This document shows, in pieces, positions 53,723 to 63,873 of a stretch of 64,000 nt of DNA. Every line of letters begins with the position of its first letter. Within the stretch, counting starts at the first letter, position 1. Source of the stretch: Sphingomonas insulae (GTDB lineage: Bacteria > Pseudomonadota > Alphaproteobacteria > Sphingomonadales > Sphingomonadaceae). The position numbers and the translations under genes were made by a program. Location: assembly GCF_010450875.1 (NCBI RefSeq), contig NZ_CP048421.1:1-64000 (forward strand). The letters are read 5' to 3'. Below the pieces are notes generated by a model that did no database searches, was not told the origin of the DNA, and saw only the letters and a program-made list of their open reading frames with translations.

Positions 53723-56164
53723 ATGACCGTTGACCTGAAATCGATGGATCGCCGCACGGCACTGCGCACGGTAGCAATAGGGAGCGCGGCTGCACTGACC
53801 CCCGGCAGCGCCGGAGCCGGAGCGCCTCCGACGAAGGAGCAGCGCACCGGCGACACCATCCTCTGGTATGCTCAACCGGCGGCAAGCTGGGTGGAGGCGC
53901 TGCCGATCGGCAACGGCCGGCTGGGCGGAATGGTGCATGGCGGCACCGATCACGAATACCTCCAGCTCAACGAGGACAGCCTGTGGGCAGGCGGCCCCTA
54001 TGACCCGGTCAGCCCGGAGGCGCTCACCGCGTTGCCGGAGGTACGCAGGCTCGTGTTCGAGGGCAAGTTCGCCGAGGCGGAGGCGCTGGCACAGGACAAG
54101 CTGATGGCCCGACCGATCCGGCAGATGGCTTATGGCACGCTGGGGTCGCTGGTGATCTCACGCGCTGGCGCGTCGGCGCAGCCGGCTCCTCAGCCCGCTC
54201 CCAGTGGTCTGAAGGGGCAGGTGACGCCCCTCACCGCTGCCGCGCCGGTGCCCGGATACCGCCGTGCGCTCGACCTGGACAGCGCGGTCGCGAGTACCCG
54301 CTGGCGGGATGGCTCCACCGAATACCAGCGCGAGGCTTTCGCATCGGCCGTCGATCAGGTGATCGCCGTCCGGCTTTGGGCGGATCGTCCGGGTGCGATC
54401 GACGTGGACCTCTCCGTTATCACGCCGCTGAAGGACAGCGCGGTGGCGATCGACCGGTCTAACGAGCTTGTCCTGTCCGGGCGCAACGCCGCCAGCAACG
54501 GCGTCGCTGCGGCGCTGCGCTTTGAGGCGCGGGTCCGGGCGGTCGCGAGCGGCGGGACGGTATCAGGTACGGAAGATCGGTTGTCGGTGCGCGGCGCCGA
54601 TGCGCTCGTTCTCTACATCGCCATGGCCACCAGCTATCGCCGTTTCGATGACGTCGGTGCCGACCCCAGGGCTGCAACACGCGCTCAGATCGATGCGGCT
54701 TCGGGCAAACCCTATGCGATGGTTCGCTCGGTCGCAGTCGCCGACCACCGCCGGCTGTTCCGGCGCGTGACATTGGATCTGGGCACCAGCGCTCTTGCCG
54801 CCAAACCGACGGATCAGCGCGTGCGGGTGGGAGATCGCGGCGAGGACCCCGCGCTCGCCGCCTTGTATTTCAACTACGCGCGTTACCTGCTGATCGCCTC
54901 CTCCCGACGCGGCGGCCAGCCTGCCAATCTGCAGGGCCTATGGAACGACACGCCCAATCCGCCTTGGGGTGGCAAGTACACGGTCAACATCAACACCGAG
55001 ATGAACTACTGGCCCGCCGAGCCGACCAACCTCGCCGAATGCGTGGAGCCGCTCGTTGCCATGCTGCGCGACCTGTCCGTCACCGGCGCACGCACCGCCA
55101 AGATCATGTACGGTGCCCGCGGTTGGGTGTGCCACCACAATACCGATCTTTGGCGTGCGACCGCTCCGATCGACGGGGCCAAGTTCGGCATGTGGCCGAC
55201 CGGCGGCGCCTGGCTCTGCACGCATCTCTGGGACCATTACGATTACGGCCGCGACGTCGCGTTCCTGCGTTCCGTCTACCCGATCATGCGCGGCGCGGCC
55301 CTGTTCTTCCTCGATGTGCTGCAGCGCGATCCGAACACCGGATATCTGGTCACCAATCCGTCCATGTCGCCGGAGAACAGCCATGGGCACGGCTCCTCCA
55401 TCTGCGCCGGGCCGACGATGGACATGGCGATCCTTCGCGACCTGTTCGACCAGACCGCGCGCGCTGCGCGCGTGCTCGGCACCGACGCCACGCTGGCGGG
55501 TCAGTTCCTCGCGGCACGCAGCCGCCTCGCTCCGTTCAGGATTGGTCGCCAGGGCCAGCTCCAGGAATGGCAGGACGACTGGGATGCTGATGCGGGAGAC
55601 CAGCATCATCGCCACGTCAGCCACCTGTATGCGCTGTATCCGAGCAACCAGATCACGGTCGACGGGACACCCGAACTCGCGTCTGCCGCGAAGCGCTCGC
55701 TCCAGACCCGCGGCGACGAGGCGACCGGCTGGGCAACCGCGTGGCGCATCGCGCTCTGGGCGCGCCTGGGCGACGGCAATCACGCGCACGAGATCCTGCG
55801 CTTCCTGGTCGGCCCGGCCCGGACCTACCCCAACATGTTCGACGCGCATCCCCCGTTTCAGATCGACGGCAACTTCGGTGGCGCGGCGGCCATCGCCGAG
55901 ATGCTGCTGCGAAGCACTGGAGACGTCATCCACATCCTACCGGCACTTCCCGACGCTTGGCCAGACGGATCCGTTAACGGGCTGCGGGCCAGAGGCGGCT
56001 GCGAAGTCGATATACGCTGGCATGAGGGCGTTCTCGCCGAAGCCGTTATCCGCAGTTCGGTGGCGAGCCGACAGACGGTACGCTGCGACGCAGCGTCGCG
56101 GAACATACGCTTGCCCGCAGGTGGAACCACTCGCGTCTTGGGGCCGGAGCTCAGATCCAACTAA
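53723..56164 (+). CDS. Glycoside hydrolase family 95 (alpha-L-fucosidase/galactosidase)
   Basis: An 813-aa exported inverting glycosidase with a Tat-type signal ([26 protein letters not shown]). Family-95 landmarks: [19 protein letters not shown] and [14 protein letters not shown] in the N-terminal beta domain, [30 protein letters not shown] (the two catalytic-water Asn), [13 protein letters not shown] (general-acid Glu) and [15 protein letters not shown] (Asp). It releases alpha-1,2-fucose (or alpha-galactose in some members), for instance from xyloglucan or pectin side chains, feeding the fucose operon. GGGAGAGG precedes ATG 53723. Confidence 0.94.
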   Translation: MTVDLKSMDRRTALRTVAIGSAAALTPGSAGAGAPPTKEQRTGDTILWYAQPAASWVEALPIGNGRLGGMVHGGTDHEYLQLNEDSLWAGGPYDPVSPEALTALPEVRRLVFEGKFAEAEALAQDKLMARPIRQMAYGTLGSLVISRAGASAQPAPQPAPSGLKGQVTPLTAAAPVPGYRRALDLDSAVASTRWRDGSTEYQREAFASAVDQVIAVRLWADRPGAIDVDLSVITPLKDSAVAIDRSNELVLSGRNAASNGVAAALRFEARVRAVASGGTVSGTEDRLSVRGADALVLYIAMATSYRRFDDVGADPRAATRAQIDAASGKPYAMVRSVAVADHRRLFRRVTLDLGTSALAAKPTDQRVRVGDRGEDPALAALYFNYARYLLIASSRRGGQPANLQGLWNDTPNPPWGGKYTVNINTEMNYWPAEPTNLAECVEPLVAMLRDLSVTGARTAKIMYGARGWVCHHNTDLWRATAPIDGAKFGMWPTGGAWLCTHLWDHYDYGRDVAFLRSVYPIMRGAALFFLDVLQRDPNTGYLVTNPSMSPENSHGHGSSICAGPTMDMAILRDLFDQTARAARVLGTDATLAGQFLAARSRLAPFRIGRQGQLQEWQDDWDADAGDQHHRHVSHLYALYPSNQITVDGTPELASAAKRSLQTRGDEATGWATAWRIALWARLGDGNHAHEILRFLVGPARTYPNMFDAHPPFQIDGNFGGAAAIAEMLLRSTGDVIHILPALPDAWPDGSVNGLRARGGCEVDIRWHEGVLAEAVIRSSVASRQTVRCDAASRNIRLPAGGTTRVLGPELRSN

Positions 56165-56205
56165 GCTACTTAGGGGATCTCACTTCGAAACGCATTGAAG
56201 ACCCA

Positions 56206-56260
56206 GTTCCGGACATTCCTGCGCTCCGTCGTTGTTCCCAACTTTGGACATCTGTTCATC
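56206..56260 (+). repeat. Dispersed intergenic repeat, copy 8
   Basis: GTTCCGGACATTCCTGCGC then CCCAACTTTGGACATCTGTTC, 40 bp after the GH95 stop. Confidence 0.55.
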
Positions 56261-56323
56261 TCAAATTCGCCTCGTATTGGACGTGGCGCACACGGAGATT
56301 ACGTGTGCGCCACCCGCTGAGGC

Positions 56324-56923
56324 TTATGCGTTGGGACGCACCAGTTCGGTTGCCGCAAGATGTTCGGCCAAGAACCAGACTTGCGGCTCGCCGGTGCGAA
56401 TGATGTTGCTGACCAGCAGATCGTTCGTGCCGTCGTCGCCGGACTCGTCCGCGGCTTCCGCGCCTTCATGTGCCTGACGCAGGATGATCTCGTGCGCTTC
56501 GAGTAGACGCGCGAGCTGTGAGGGAACATCTTCGCGTCCCTTGGGAGGGCGAGGGATGCGGGTCATCTCGGCCACGTCGGGCGCCATGGCGATGCTGATG
56601 CCGCCCAACGCCATGATCCGCTCCGCAATCATGTCGACCAGGTCGGACTGCTCCTCGAAATGCTTATCGAGCAGTAGATGCAGTTGGTAGAAGGTCGCGC
56701 CGGACATTTGCCAATGGTGCTTCTTGTACATGTCACGCAGAGTGATCGTATCGACCAGAACCTGGTTCAGGATCTCCACGCTCTGGGCACGCGCATTGTC
56801 TTCGAGCGCGATGGGCAGGTCTTTCAACGTACCATATGGCTGGATCTCGCGATAATCGACGGCGTAGCGCGGCTGCGCTTCGTCCGTGGACGCGTTGCTC
56901 ACTTTGGACGGCTTTTTCGCCAT
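56324..56923 (-). CDS. Dps-family ferritin-like protein
   Basis: A 199-aa member of the Dps/starvation-protein family (DNA-binding or iron-storing dodecamers). Ferroxidase-type motifs at the subunit interface are visible: KHHWQMSGATFYQLHLLLDKHFEEQSDLVDMIAERIMALGG. N-terminal Lys/Pro-rich tail (MAKKPSKVSNAST) may contact DNA; a C-terminal extension rich in Asp/Glu (EAADESGDDGTNDL) is present. ATG 56923 has GGAG upstream. Confidence 0.9.
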   Translation of the reverse strand: MAKKPSKVSNASTDEAQPRYAVDYREIQPYGTLKDLPIALEDNARAQSVEILNQVLVDTITLRDMYKKHHWQMSGATFYQLHLLLDKHFEEQSDLVDMIAERIMALGGISIAMAPDVAEMTRIPRPPKGREDVPSQLARLLEAHEIILRQAHEGAEAADESGDDGTNDLLVSNIIRTGEPQVWFLAEHLAATELVRPNA

Positions 56924-57124
56924 GGGGTTCAGCTCCGATATTGCATGAGGATCGTGCGTCCCCACAACAAGGGACCGGCCCGAAGGGTCCCCATCAGGGG
57001 AGCTGTGATCCTTTGAGGCTGGTCGCCGGAGAGCGGGGCCGGCGAGCGCATTGGAACGGTTCCCACCGTTCTTTTGGCAACGGGCGCATGGCTTCGGAAC
57101 TGACCTTCCGTTGCAACGTCGGGC

Positions 57125-58495
57125 ATGCAGTTGACTTTGCGAGGCCTGATGACCGGACCGACGTTGGTGTTTCTTCACGCACTTGGCGCAAGCGCGAAAG
57201 AGTGGAAGCCTGTTCTCCATTATCTACCGGGGCGTGATTGCGTCGCGCTCGACCTGCCAGGCTTCGGGGCGGCCGCACCATATGGCTATCTGAACGTTGC
57301 TGCGATGGCGGATTGGCTGGCGGACGAGATACGGTCTCGCGCTTTGTCTTCGTGCGTGCTCGTCGGCCATAGCATGGGAGGCAAGATCGCAACGCTCGTC
57401 GCTGCACGAGCCGCACGGGGCGAGATCGGATTGTCCGCAATCCTCGGCGTCGTTCTGGTTGCCGCATCGCCCCCCTCGCCCGAACCGATGGACGAGGATC
57501 GTCGCGCCGAGATGATCGGCTGGTTCGCCAAAAAGCAGGCGTCACACGCCGAAGCCGCAACGTTCGTCGACGCCAACACCGCGGCACGATTGCCGCCCCC
57601 CTTGCGCGACACGGCGATCGACGACGTACGGCGTTCGAGCCGCGAGGCGTGGCTCGGATGGCTGGAGCGCGGGAGTCGGGAGGATTGGAGCGCCGAGGCG
57701 CGTATTATCTCGATACCTGCCCTGATCCTCGCCGGCGCGGACGATGGCGATCTGGGTGAGGATGCCCAGCTTCGGCTCAACCTGCCGCATTACGTGACGG
57801 CCGATGTTCAGGTCGTGCAGGGAGCGGCACATCTTATTCCCTACGAACAGCCGCAGGTGCTCGCCGCATTGATCGAAGGCCATGTCGCGAACGTGACGCA
57901 AGCCGAATTGCCCGCCGATTTCGCGAGGCTGCTCGGTTCCGATCGCGTCAGCCGCAGGACCCGCGCTGCCCTGCTGGACCGCCTGCGTCCTCCTGCCCAC
58001 GCTGCGATCTGGACGGCGGAAAACCGTACCACGGCAACGGCTCTGGTCGCGCAGATCCTGCCCGATGCTGACGGCGCGGCTATTCTGGCGGATCGTATCC
58101 TGAGCGGCATCGCGGACGGGACCGGGGATGGCTGGCGCTTCGCAATACTGCCGCCCGACCGTGAGGCATGGCAGCGCGGGTTTGCGACGATGGCGGCCTA
58201 TGGTTTCGCCTCTCTCGACCTCGGCGCGCAGGCCCGCTTGCTCGAACGTGTGGCCGACGGCGAGGTCGGCAACCGTGAGGATGAGGCACAGCTCTCTCCC
58301 GAACAGATGGCGTTGTGGTTCGAGGACGTGCGCGCCGAAACGGTGCGCATCTGGATGTCGCTGCCTACGACGATGGCAGCGATCGGCTATGACGGCTTCG
58401 CGGTCGGTGGCGATGGTCGCCGCAAGCAGGGATACACGCGCACCGGCGCCGACGACCTGGAAGCCTGGCAACCGACGGTGGAGCGCGCCTCGTGA
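57125..58495 (+). CDS. Alpha/beta-hydrolase fused to gluconate-dehydrogenase-subunit-3-like domain
   Basis: A 456-aa two-domain protein. Residues 1-260 are an alpha/beta hydrolase (TLVFLHALGASAKEWKPVL, nucleophile VGHSMGGKIA, Asp in AGADDGDLGED, His in GAAHLIPYEQP). Residues about 265-456 resemble the small gamma subunit of membrane gluconate 2-dehydrogenases (QILPDADGAAILADRIL, REAWQRGFATMAAYGFASL, IWMSLPTTMAAIGYDGFAVGGDG). It overlaps the GMC oxidoreductase by 4 bp, which is exactly the partner expected for a subunit-3 domain. The fusion with a hydrolase is unusual; perhaps an ester or lactone is cleaved and its product oxidised (inference). Confidence 0.85.
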   Translation: MQLTLRGLMTGPTLVFLHALGASAKEWKPVLHYLPGRDCVALDLPGFGAAAPYGYLNVAAMADWLADEIRSRALSSCVLVGHSMGGKIATLVAARAARGEIGLSAILGVVLVAASPPSPEPMDEDRRAEMIGWFAKKQASHAEAATFVDANTAARLPPPLRDTAIDDVRRSSREAWLGWLERGSREDWSAEARIISIPALILAGADDGDLGEDAQLRLNLPHYVTADVQVVQGAAHLIPYEQPQVLAALIEGHVANVTQAELPADFARLLGSDRVSRRTRAALLDRLRPPAHAAIWTAENRTTATALVAQILPDADGAAILADRILSGIADGTGDGWRFAILPPDREAWQRGFATMAAYGFASLDLGAQARLLERVADGEVGNREDEAQLSPEQMALWFEDVRAETVRIWMSLPTTMAAIGYDGFAVGGDGRRKQGYTRTGADDLEAWQPTVERAS

Positions 58496-60030
58496 CGTCG
58501 AAACATTACGGCGCGCATGAGGTCGTCGATGCCGTGGTGATCGGCACGGGCGCAGGTGGCGCACCGCTTACCTCGCGGCTGGCGCAGGCAGGTCTGTCGG
58601 TGGTGGCGCTGGAGGCGGGCCGACCGTTCCGCCCCGACGATCACGTCGCCGACGAGATCGCCGCCGACATCTACTGGATGGAGGAGCGGCTGAGCGGCGG
58701 GGCAACCCCGACGGCGTTCGGTTCGAACAATTCGGGGATGGGCGTCGGCGGGTCGACCCTGCACTGGGGCGCCTTTTGCCCCCGCCCCGATCCGCGCGAC
58801 CTGCAACTGAAGACGATGACCGGTCAGGGTGCCGACTGGCCCATCGATCATGCCGAATTGATCCGCTACATTGCGGAGGTGGAGCAGTTTACCGGCGTAT
58901 CCGGACCGGACGACTACCCATGGGACGCCACCCGTCGCTATGCCTATCCACCGGTCGCGCGCAACGCCGCGGCTGACGCAATGGCCCGCGGCTGTGCGGC
59001 GGTCGGCATGACCGCCACCGATGCGCCTGCCGCCCTGGTTTCACGCGATCGGGACCAGCCGCACTGGGGGCAGCGTCAGGCCTGCGTCAATTGCGGCACC
59101 TGCCACCAGGGCTGTCGGACCGCGGCGAAGACCAGCATGGATACGACCTACCTGCCGCTTGCCCTCGCGCATGGGACCGAGATCCGTGCCGGGGCGCGCG
59201 TGGTGTCGTTCGAGTTCGACGGCAGCGGACGGATCAGCGCAGTCGTGTATCGACAGGACGGCAAGGAGCACCGCCAGCGTTGTTCGACCGTCTTCCTGTG
59301 CGCCGGCGGGGTCGAAACACCGCGGCTGTTGCTCAATCTCGGCATTGCCAATTCAAGCGGCCAGGTCGGCCGCAACTTCATGGCGCATGTCGCGACACAG
59401 ATCTGGGGCCGGTTCGACGCCGACATGCGGATGAACCGCGGCTATCCTTCATCGCTGATCAGCGAGGACATGATGCGGCCCGGCGATGCGGGCTGCGCGG
59501 GCGGCTATCTCATCCAGAGCCTCGGCGTGCTGCCCGTCAACCTCGCCACCGGCCTTGCGCGTGGAGCCGGCATGTGGGGCGAGCGGCTTCAGGCCCTTCT
59601 TCGCGGGTACAATCAGATGGCGGGGATCGGGATCAACGGCGAGTGCCTGCCCCATGCCGACAACCGTCTGATGCTCGCCGATGAGGTCGACGCCTACGGC
59701 CACCGCAAGGCGCGGATCGACTTCAGCTATCACGCCAACGAGCAAGCGATTGACCGTCATGCACGGCGCACGCTCACTCGGATCTGGGAAGCGGCCGGTG
59801 CGAGGGACATCGTCGCGGTCGACCGCTCCGCCCATACGATCGGCACGTGCCGCATGGGGACGGATGGCGACGCCGCTGTGGTCGACCCCGACGGTCGCAG
59901 CTTCGATGTTCCAAATCTGCTGATCTGCGACAATTCCGTCTTTCCCAGCGCGCTGGCGGCCAATCCCGCGTTGACCATCATGGCGTTGTCGCTGCGTACC
60001 TCCGACCGTTTTCTCGCATCCAGGCATTGA
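58492..60030 (+). CDS. GMC-family FAD oxidoreductase (gluconate/sugar dehydrogenase large subunit type)
   Basis: A 512-aa flavoprotein: FAD-binding VVIGTGAGGAPLTSRLAQAGLSVVALEAG, GSTLHWGAFCPRPDP, a cysteine-rich CVNCGTCHQGCRT cluster at about 198-208 that may hold an Fe-S centre, CAGGVETPRLLLN, and the C-terminal catalytic region HTIGTCRMGTDGDAAVVDPDGR and NPALTIMAL. Like gluconate 2-dehydrogenases it would pass electrons to a quinone or cytochrome; no cytochrome c gene is adjacent here. GTG 58492 overlaps the preceding stop (GTGA). Followed by an SDR 10 bp later. Confidence 0.92.
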   Translation: MTSKHYGAHEVVDAVVIGTGAGGAPLTSRLAQAGLSVVALEAGRPFRPDDHVADEIAADIYWMEERLSGGATPTAFGSNNSGMGVGGSTLHWGAFCPRPDPRDLQLKTMTGQGADWPIDHAELIRYIAEVEQFTGVSGPDDYPWDATRRYAYPPVARNAAADAMARGCAAVGMTATDAPAALVSRDRDQPHWGQRQACVNCGTCHQGCRTAAKTSMDTTYLPLALAHGTEIRAGARVVSFEFDGSGRISAVVYRQDGKEHRQRCSTVFLCAGGVETPRLLLNLGIANSSGQVGRNFMAHVATQIWGRFDADMRMNRGYPSSLISEDMMRPGDAGCAGGYLIQSLGVLPVNLATGLARGAGMWGERLQALLRGYNQMAGIGINGECLPHADNRLMLADEVDAYGHRKARIDFSYHANEQAIDRHARRTLTRIWEAAGARDIVAVDRSAHTIGTCRMGTDGDAAVVDPDGRSFDVPNLLICDNSVFPSALAANPALTIMALSLRTSDRFLASRH

Positions 60031-60040
60031 GGAGTTGATC

Positions 60041-60844
60041 ATGGATTTGGGTATCAAGAACCGTATCGCGCTTATCAGTGGCGCGGATTCCGGCATGGGC
60101 CGGGAAACCGCACGCCTGCTGCTCGAGGCGGGGGTCCGCGTTGCGATCACCGATCGGCCCGATGGTACGCTGGACGAGGCGATCGCGGACCTCACCTCAC
60201 TCGGCGAGGTCATCGCCGTCGCGGGCGACGTGACCAATCCCGACGACGTGCGGTCGATCTGGGTGCAGGTGCGCGACAGGCTCGGCAACCCGGACATCTA
60301 CGTCAACGCCGCAGGCGTGACGGGAGCGACGGGCGACTTCCTCGATGTCGACGATGCCGGCTGGCAGGATACGCTCGACATCAATTTGATGGGCGCGGTT
60401 CGGATGTGCCGGGAAGCCATTCCGGCAATGCGCGAGAATGGCTGGGGCCGGATCGTCTTGTTCGCCTCCGAAGATGCGGTTCAGCCCTACATCGACGAAT
60501 TGGCCTATTGCGCATCCAAGGCAGGTATCCTCGCCCTCGCTAAGGGGCTGTCCAAGGCCTATGGCGGCGACAACGTACTGGTTAACACCGTTTCGCCCGC
60601 GTTTATCGCAACACCAATGACGGACACGATGATGCGCAAACGGGCGGAGGAACGCGGCGAGAGCTTCGATGAGGCGATCGCGAGCTTTCTCGAAGAGGAG
60701 CGGCCGGGCATGGTGCTCAAGCGGCGCGGGCGGGCCGAAGAGGTGGCCGCAGCGGTCGCTTTCCTGTGCTCCGAGCGGGCGAGTTTCATCAATGGCGCCG
60801 GCATCAGAGTCGATTCCGGTTCGGTCTTCACCATCGCCGGATAA
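60041..60844 (+). CDS. Short-chain dehydrogenase/reductase
   Basis: A 267-aa SDR: ALISGADSGMGRETARLLLEAGVRVAITDRP, VNAAGVTGATG, Ser in RIVLFASEDAV, YCASKAGIL, SPAFIATPMTD and GAGIRVDSGSVFTI. GAGGAG lies six bases before ATG 60041. Probably cotranscribed with the GMC oxidoreductase; substrate unknown. A perfect hairpin follows the stop. Confidence 0.9.
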   Translation: MDLGIKNRIALISGADSGMGRETARLLLEAGVRVAITDRPDGTLDEAIADLTSLGEVIAVAGDVTNPDDVRSIWVQVRDRLGNPDIYVNAAGVTGATGDFLDVDDAGWQDTLDINLMGAVRMCREAIPAMRENGWGRIVLFASEDAVQPYIDELAYCASKAGILALAKGLSKAYGGDNVLVNTVSPAFIATPMTDTMMRKRAEERGESFDEAIASFLEEERPGMVLKRRGRAEEVAAAVAFLCSERASFINGAGIRVDSGSVFTIAG

Positions 60845-60850
60845 GGGTTA

Positions 60851-60875
60851 GCCGCGGTATCGTCGATACCGCGGC
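60851..60875 (+). terminator. Perfect hairpin after SDR gene
   Basis: GCCGCGGTATC pairs with GATACCGCGGC (11 bp, loop GTC), starting six bases after the SDR stop; no T run after it. Likely the 3' end of the GMC operon transcript. Confidence 0.6.
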
Positions 60876-61405
60876 ATTCATCGGACGCTGAAGTGACGCA
60901 GCCAACTGGACGAGGCATCGCCGGCGATTGCTGTCGAAAGCCGGCGCGCCGGCGCCGGTGTCCGGCAGAAGAGGCTGTCTGTAACGCAAAGCTGCCTGCA
61001 TCCGCCGAAAAAATCTTCTAACGCGTGACGCGACTTACCGTAGTGCCGGAGCATTCCCGAAAAGGAACCCGAGGAAGGAAAGCAGCTATTGTGGACACCA
61101 TTGACGCCCCTCCTCGTGACCGCTTTGCCAAAACTCGTTCCAATTGCTCCTTCTTGAACCTGCATTGCATAGACGGAGTTTGGAGAACGTAAAGCGTTCT
61201 GCAAAATCCGCGGTTCGAGAGGGCTACAAAGGACCCATGTCCGGCCATTCACGTCCCGTCCCTCGCTTCCCAAAAGCAGCCGCCCGTTCATGTAGATTTC
61301 GACGGAACTCAGGTGATTTGCGGAATGACATGTCATAGTAGGACTGGGCTGTTGAGCGTTAAAACTGTCGCATTGAGCGGCATCATGTTCGTTCATCATT
61401 GGCGC
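60876..61405. other. Spacer with repeat copy 9
   Basis: About 530 bp. A copy of the dispersed repeat lies at about 61237-61294 (TGTCCGGCCATTCACG, then CTTCCCAAAAGCAG). The open frame running across it on the minus strand is not gene-like. Nothing else recognised. Confidence 0.5.
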
Positions 61406-62284
61406 TCACCACGCCATAGCCAATGATACCGTAGCGTAGGGGATGAGCGTTGCGGTTGTACCTGAAGGCGCGTCCAGCCGCCGCAGCTGATTGTCTCGCA
61501 CCAGTGCCAACACTTCGGCCTGCAGCGTTGCTTTGGCGCCGCCAAGACTGACCGGCTGCGACAGGGATATCCCGCCGCTGCCATAAGCCCGGGTGCCGCT
61601 GTCTGCTGCGTAGAAGCCGTCCCATCCGATACCCACGGTAAGCGGCAGTCCCAACGTGGGTCCATTTTCCCGCTTCGAAAGCTCGAACGACGGTGCGATG
61701 CCCCCGATGGTGTAGAAACCGCCATTACCTCGCGTTCGCCGCGTTACCGCCAATCTCGGCTTCAGCCGCCCGACCCGGTCATCGGCCGTATAGAGAAACG
61801 TCAGGCTCGCCTCATGCGACGTCGTAGCGATGGCGTTGGGACTGGTCTTGATCGTGTAGGTGGCTGCTGCGCTGACGCCTTTCACAGGCCGCCAGGCGAT
61901 ACCAAGAAGATTATTGCTCTCGTACCAGCTACGCGGGCGCGCCCTCTCATTGAGGCGGGGCGCATGAAAACCGTTGGAGCTCTGTCCGATCAGAAACAGC
62001 GTGCCCTCCCCTTCTCCGCCCTCCTGACGGCGAAGCACGACCGCGCCGCCCACTGAGAAATGAAAGGGGACGCGGCCGAGATCCGCATTGTCGTCGTCAT
62101 ACGCGCCACGCGCATAGTCGCCGTTACGCAGGTCGATCGACACAACCGGATGGATGTTTCCCGACCCGACATCGATTTCCGACAACGTCGCATCTTCAGT
62201 ATCGGCGAACGGGATGGTCTGCGCACCTGCCGGCGCCGTGACGACGAGCGCCACGGCAGCCGGCATTGCCCTTGATGGCCGCAT
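61406..62284 (-). CDS. Exported protein of unknown function, 292 aa
   Basis: Begins with a signal peptide (MRPSRAMPAAVALVVTAPAGAQ); the mature part is strand-rich with alternating hydrophobic residues and aromatic belts (RPRSWYESNNLLGIAWRP, ASLTFLYTADDRVGRLKPRLAVT, ATLIPYATVSLAMAW at the end), suggesting a small outer-membrane beta-barrel. No named family recognised. It overlaps the PQQ-dehydrogenase stop by one base (TGATG), so the two are an operon. Confidence 0.7.
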   Translation of the reverse strand: MRPSRAMPAAVALVVTAPAGAQTIPFADTEDATLSEIDVGSGNIHPVVSIDLRNGDYARGAYDDDNADLGRVPFHFSVGGAVVLRRQEGGEGEGTLFLIGQSSNGFHAPRLNERARPRSWYESNNLLGIAWRPVKGVSAAATYTIKTSPNAIATTSHEASLTFLYTADDRVGRLKPRLAVTRRTRGNGGFYTIGGIAPSFELSKRENGPTLGLPLTVGIGWDGFYAADSGTRAYGSGGISLSQPVSLGGAKATLQAEVLALVRDNQLRRLDAPSGTTATLIPYATVSLAMAW

Positions 62285-63561
62285 CACGAGGTCCGGCGGA
62301 CCATCCATACGGTATCGCCAGCGTCATCGACGACGAAGATCGCTCCGTCCTCACGGGCCTGGACGCTGACCGGGCGGCCATAGACATGGCCCTTCTTCTC
62401 ATCGGCAACGAAGCCGGTGAGGAATGGCTGCGGCGCACCGGTCGGCCGGCCATTCGCAAACGGCACCGCCAGCACGTCATAGCCGATGAAGCTCGACCGG
62501 TTCCACGAGCCGTGTCGGGCAACAAAGGCCGTTTTGCCCGCATCCGTTCCCTTGTTGAAAGCAAGACCCAGCGCTGCGGCATGCGGACCGACCGCGACGT
62601 CGGGCATCAGCGTGGTTGCGAGCAAATCACGCTTTTCGTTGGGGTGCCGTGGATCCTGCTTGCCATAATAGCTGTACGGCCAGCCATAGAAGCCTCCCTC
62701 ACGCACGCCGACCAGATAGTCGGGCGAGATGTCGTCGCCCAGTTCATCGCGCTCGTTGACTGCTGTCCATAAGGTACTGGTCGAAGGTGCCCACGCCATG
62801 CCGACGGGGTTGCGGAGACCCGAAGCGTATAGTCGCTCACGCCCAGTCGCAAGATCCACCGCGAGGATCGCGGCGCGGCGCTTTTCCTCGTCCATCCCAT
62901 GCTCGCCGACGTTGGAAGCGGAGCCCACGGACACATACAATATGCGCGCGTCGGGGCTCAGCAGCAGGTTGCGCGTCCAGTGATTGTTATAGCCCCCGGC
63001 AGGCAGCGAGATCAGGGGAGCGGGCGCTGCGGTGATCCGCGTTTGACCCGGCTGATAGGGGAAGCTGACCACGCCGTCGGTATTGCCAACATAGAGACGT
63101 CCGTTGGCATATTGCATCCCGAACGGCTGGTTGAGCCCCTCTCGCAGCACGAAGCGTTGTTCGGCGATACCATCCCGGTTCGCATCGCGAAGGAGCGTGA
63201 TGCGATTTGCGCTGAAGCCGGTCGTCTTGGACAGAGCCTGCCCTCGTTGCACCTCCGGTTCGGCGTCGAGCTTCGGCTTGGTCCGGGCCTCTGCAACTAG
63301 CACGTCACCATTTGGCAGCAGCAACGCCTGGCGTGGATATTCAAGGCCGCCGGCGAACTTTAACACCTCGTAACCGCGCGGCGCCACGGGCTTGCGTCCT
63401 TCGGGCCAGCCGATCGTGCGCGGATGATTTACTACCGACTCAGTGGCGTAGGGCTCAGCTTGTGGTTGGAGGCCAACGACTTGCGGATCACGCTGGGCTT
63501 GCGCGGCGTCGGCAAACAGCGTGGCAACGAGGCAGGCATGCGCGAATACGATCTTGTTCAT
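62284..63561 (-). CDS. PQQ-dependent sugar (sorbosone-type) dehydrogenase
   Basis: A 425-aa periplasmic beta-propeller enzyme with a signal peptide (to AQAQ). Motifs: LPNGDVLVAEA, ITLLRDANRDGIAEQRFVL, LNQPFGMQYANGRLYVGNTDGVV, GGYNNHWTRNLLLSPDARILYVSVGS, GLRNPVGMAWAP and VARHGSWNRSSFIGYDV, as in the L-sorbosone/soluble glucose dehydrogenase group. It would oxidise a sugar or sugar derivative and reduce a periplasmic electron acceptor. PQQ must be supplied or made elsewhere; no pqq genes are in the window. Confidence 0.9.
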   Translation of the reverse strand: MNKIVFAHACLVATLFADAAQAQRDPQVVGLQPQAEPYATESVVNHPRTIGWPEGRKPVAPRGYEVLKFAGGLEYPRQALLLPNGDVLVAEARTKPKLDAEPEVQRGQALSKTTGFSANRITLLRDANRDGIAEQRFVLREGLNQPFGMQYANGRLYVGNTDGVVSFPYQPGQTRITAAPAPLISLPAGGYNNHWTRNLLLSPDARILYVSVGSASNVGEHGMDEEKRRAAILAVDLATGRERLYASGLRNPVGMAWAPSTSTLWTAVNERDELGDDISPDYLVGVREGGFYGWPYSYYGKQDPRHPNEKRDLLATTLMPDVAVGPHAAALGLAFNKGTDAGKTAFVARHGSWNRSSFIGYDVLAVPFANGRPTGAPQPFLTGFVADEKKGHVYGRPVSVQAREDGAIFVVDDAGDTVWMVRRTS

Positions 63562-63655
63562 GGAGGCTCCCGGCTTTGCGTCGGGATGAACCCTTGGGAT
63601 CAGTCATATATCCAAGCCGAAATGCGCAACGCTGGTATGCCCGCCGGTTGACTCA

Positions 63656-63770
63656 TATCCGGTCGTTCGCGGCATCTTTTAAGCTCACCGCTTTCGGCCA
63701 TCCGTCCATGTTGGTAGCGGAGGAGGAGCTGAGCCTTCGACCTGCTCGCCGACCCGAGAGCTTCTAGAAA
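63656..63770 (+). repeat. Dispersed intergenic repeat, copy 10, long form
   Basis: ATCCGGTCGTTCGCGGC then CTTTCGGCCATCCGTCCATG, followed by GAGCTGAGCCTTCGACCTGC. The whole stretch is similar to the long copy at 31362. The remaining spacer (63562-63873) shows no gene. Confidence 0.55.
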
Positions 63771-63873
63771 AGGATGGCATTTCGAAGGTGCTACCGCGGC
63801 TCTCATGTCCGTCACCTCGATGGGTGATACGATCCAGATTGCGGCCACGCTCATACACCGCTAGCTGTTGCAT

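Noticed and set aside
60878..61399. 173-codon minus-strand frame
   Set aside because: It runs through a dispersed repeat and a hairpin region, and its translation is low in similarity to anything; most likely non-coding.
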